Shown one piece after another: positions 13,370-13,370 of a stretch of 13,370 bases of DNA (the stretch's first letter is position 1; each line of letters opens with the position of its first letter). A program made the position numbers and the translations under genes. The DNA comes from Bacteroidota bacterium (GTDB lineage: Bacteria > Bacteroidota > Ignavibacteria > Ignavibacteriales > Melioribacteraceae): assembly GCA_021812745.1 (NCBI GenBank), contig JAKAMS010000028.1, positions 1 to 13,370 on the forward strand, written 5' to 3'. Under the pieces are notes generated by a model, which had not been told where the DNA came from, made no database searches, and saw only the letters and a program-made list of their open reading frames with translations.

Positions 13370-13370
13370 G

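Larger units (their letters stand above)
10459..13370. mobile_element. Possible accessory island beside tRNA-Gln (right end not in window)
   Basis: To the right of the tRNA the content changes. There are short genes of the ArdC-N, DUF6266-like and HTH-like types, all on the minus strand, with long non-coding DNA and direct-repeat clusters, in contrast to the compact operons on the left. ArdC-type proteins are typical of plasmids and integrative elements, and tRNA 3' ends are common integration sites. No integrase, transposase or second copy of the tRNA 3' end is present in the window, so mobility is inferred from context only. Confidence 0.38.

Noticed and set aside
10501..13370. CRISPR array or second tRNA 3'-end copy
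   Set aside because: No regularly spaced 25-40 base repeats were found, and no second copy of the tRNA-Gln T-arm/acceptor sequence is visible in the window.

Overview
The window is AT-rich DNA that looks like a chromosome of the Bacteroidota/Ignavibacteriota group. This is inferred from three things: outer-membrane proteins with lineage-style signal peptides ending in A|Q, a textbook TTTG-N20-TAnnTTTG promoter in front of the tRNA gene, and an HU-like/SPOR protein architecture known from these phyla. No taxonomic search was possible.

Region 1 (1-6476, + strand) is one tightly packed envelope operon. It runs: a TPR protein (5' end outside the window), an outer-membrane beta-barrel with a TonB-box-like N-terminus, a 903-residue single-pass protein with a cytoplasmic HU-like domain and a periplasmic SPOR domain, an ExbB/TolQ-type motor subunit, an ExbD/TolR-type subunit, and the remains of a TonB C-terminal domain. 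The motor looks broken in two independent ways. The expected proton-carrying Asp in the ExbD transmembrane helix is Asn20, and the TonB-like gene is a pseudogene with two frameshifts, an internal stop and no membrane anchor. ExbB keeps its expected polar residues.

Region 2 (6448-10070, - strand) is a five-gene operon with gaps of 7 to 27 bases. In transcription order it encodes a lipoprotein with a carboxypeptidase-regulatory-like domain and Ig-like domains, a secreted NHL-type propeller, a DUF2085 membrane protein, and two small membrane proteins of unknown function. A Bacteroidota-type promoter can be placed in front of it. It converges on, and overlaps, the TonB pseudogene.

Region 3 (10071-10500) is an AT-rich intergenic region, then tRNA-Gln(CUG) with its own promoter and a very strong intrinsic terminator.

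Region 4 (10501-13370) looks like an accessory island lying beside the tRNA, with every gene on the - strand. It holds a truncated gene for a helix-turn-helix-like protein (window end), a DUF6266-like gene with its own terminator, about 690 bases of non-coding DNA with stable hairpins and an over-represented TTTRTGA motif, and a three-gene cassette. The cassette encodes two small unknown proteins and a stand-alone ArdC-type N-terminal domain (ssDNA-binding, anti-restriction related). No integrase or second att copy is visible, so its mobility is inferred from context only.
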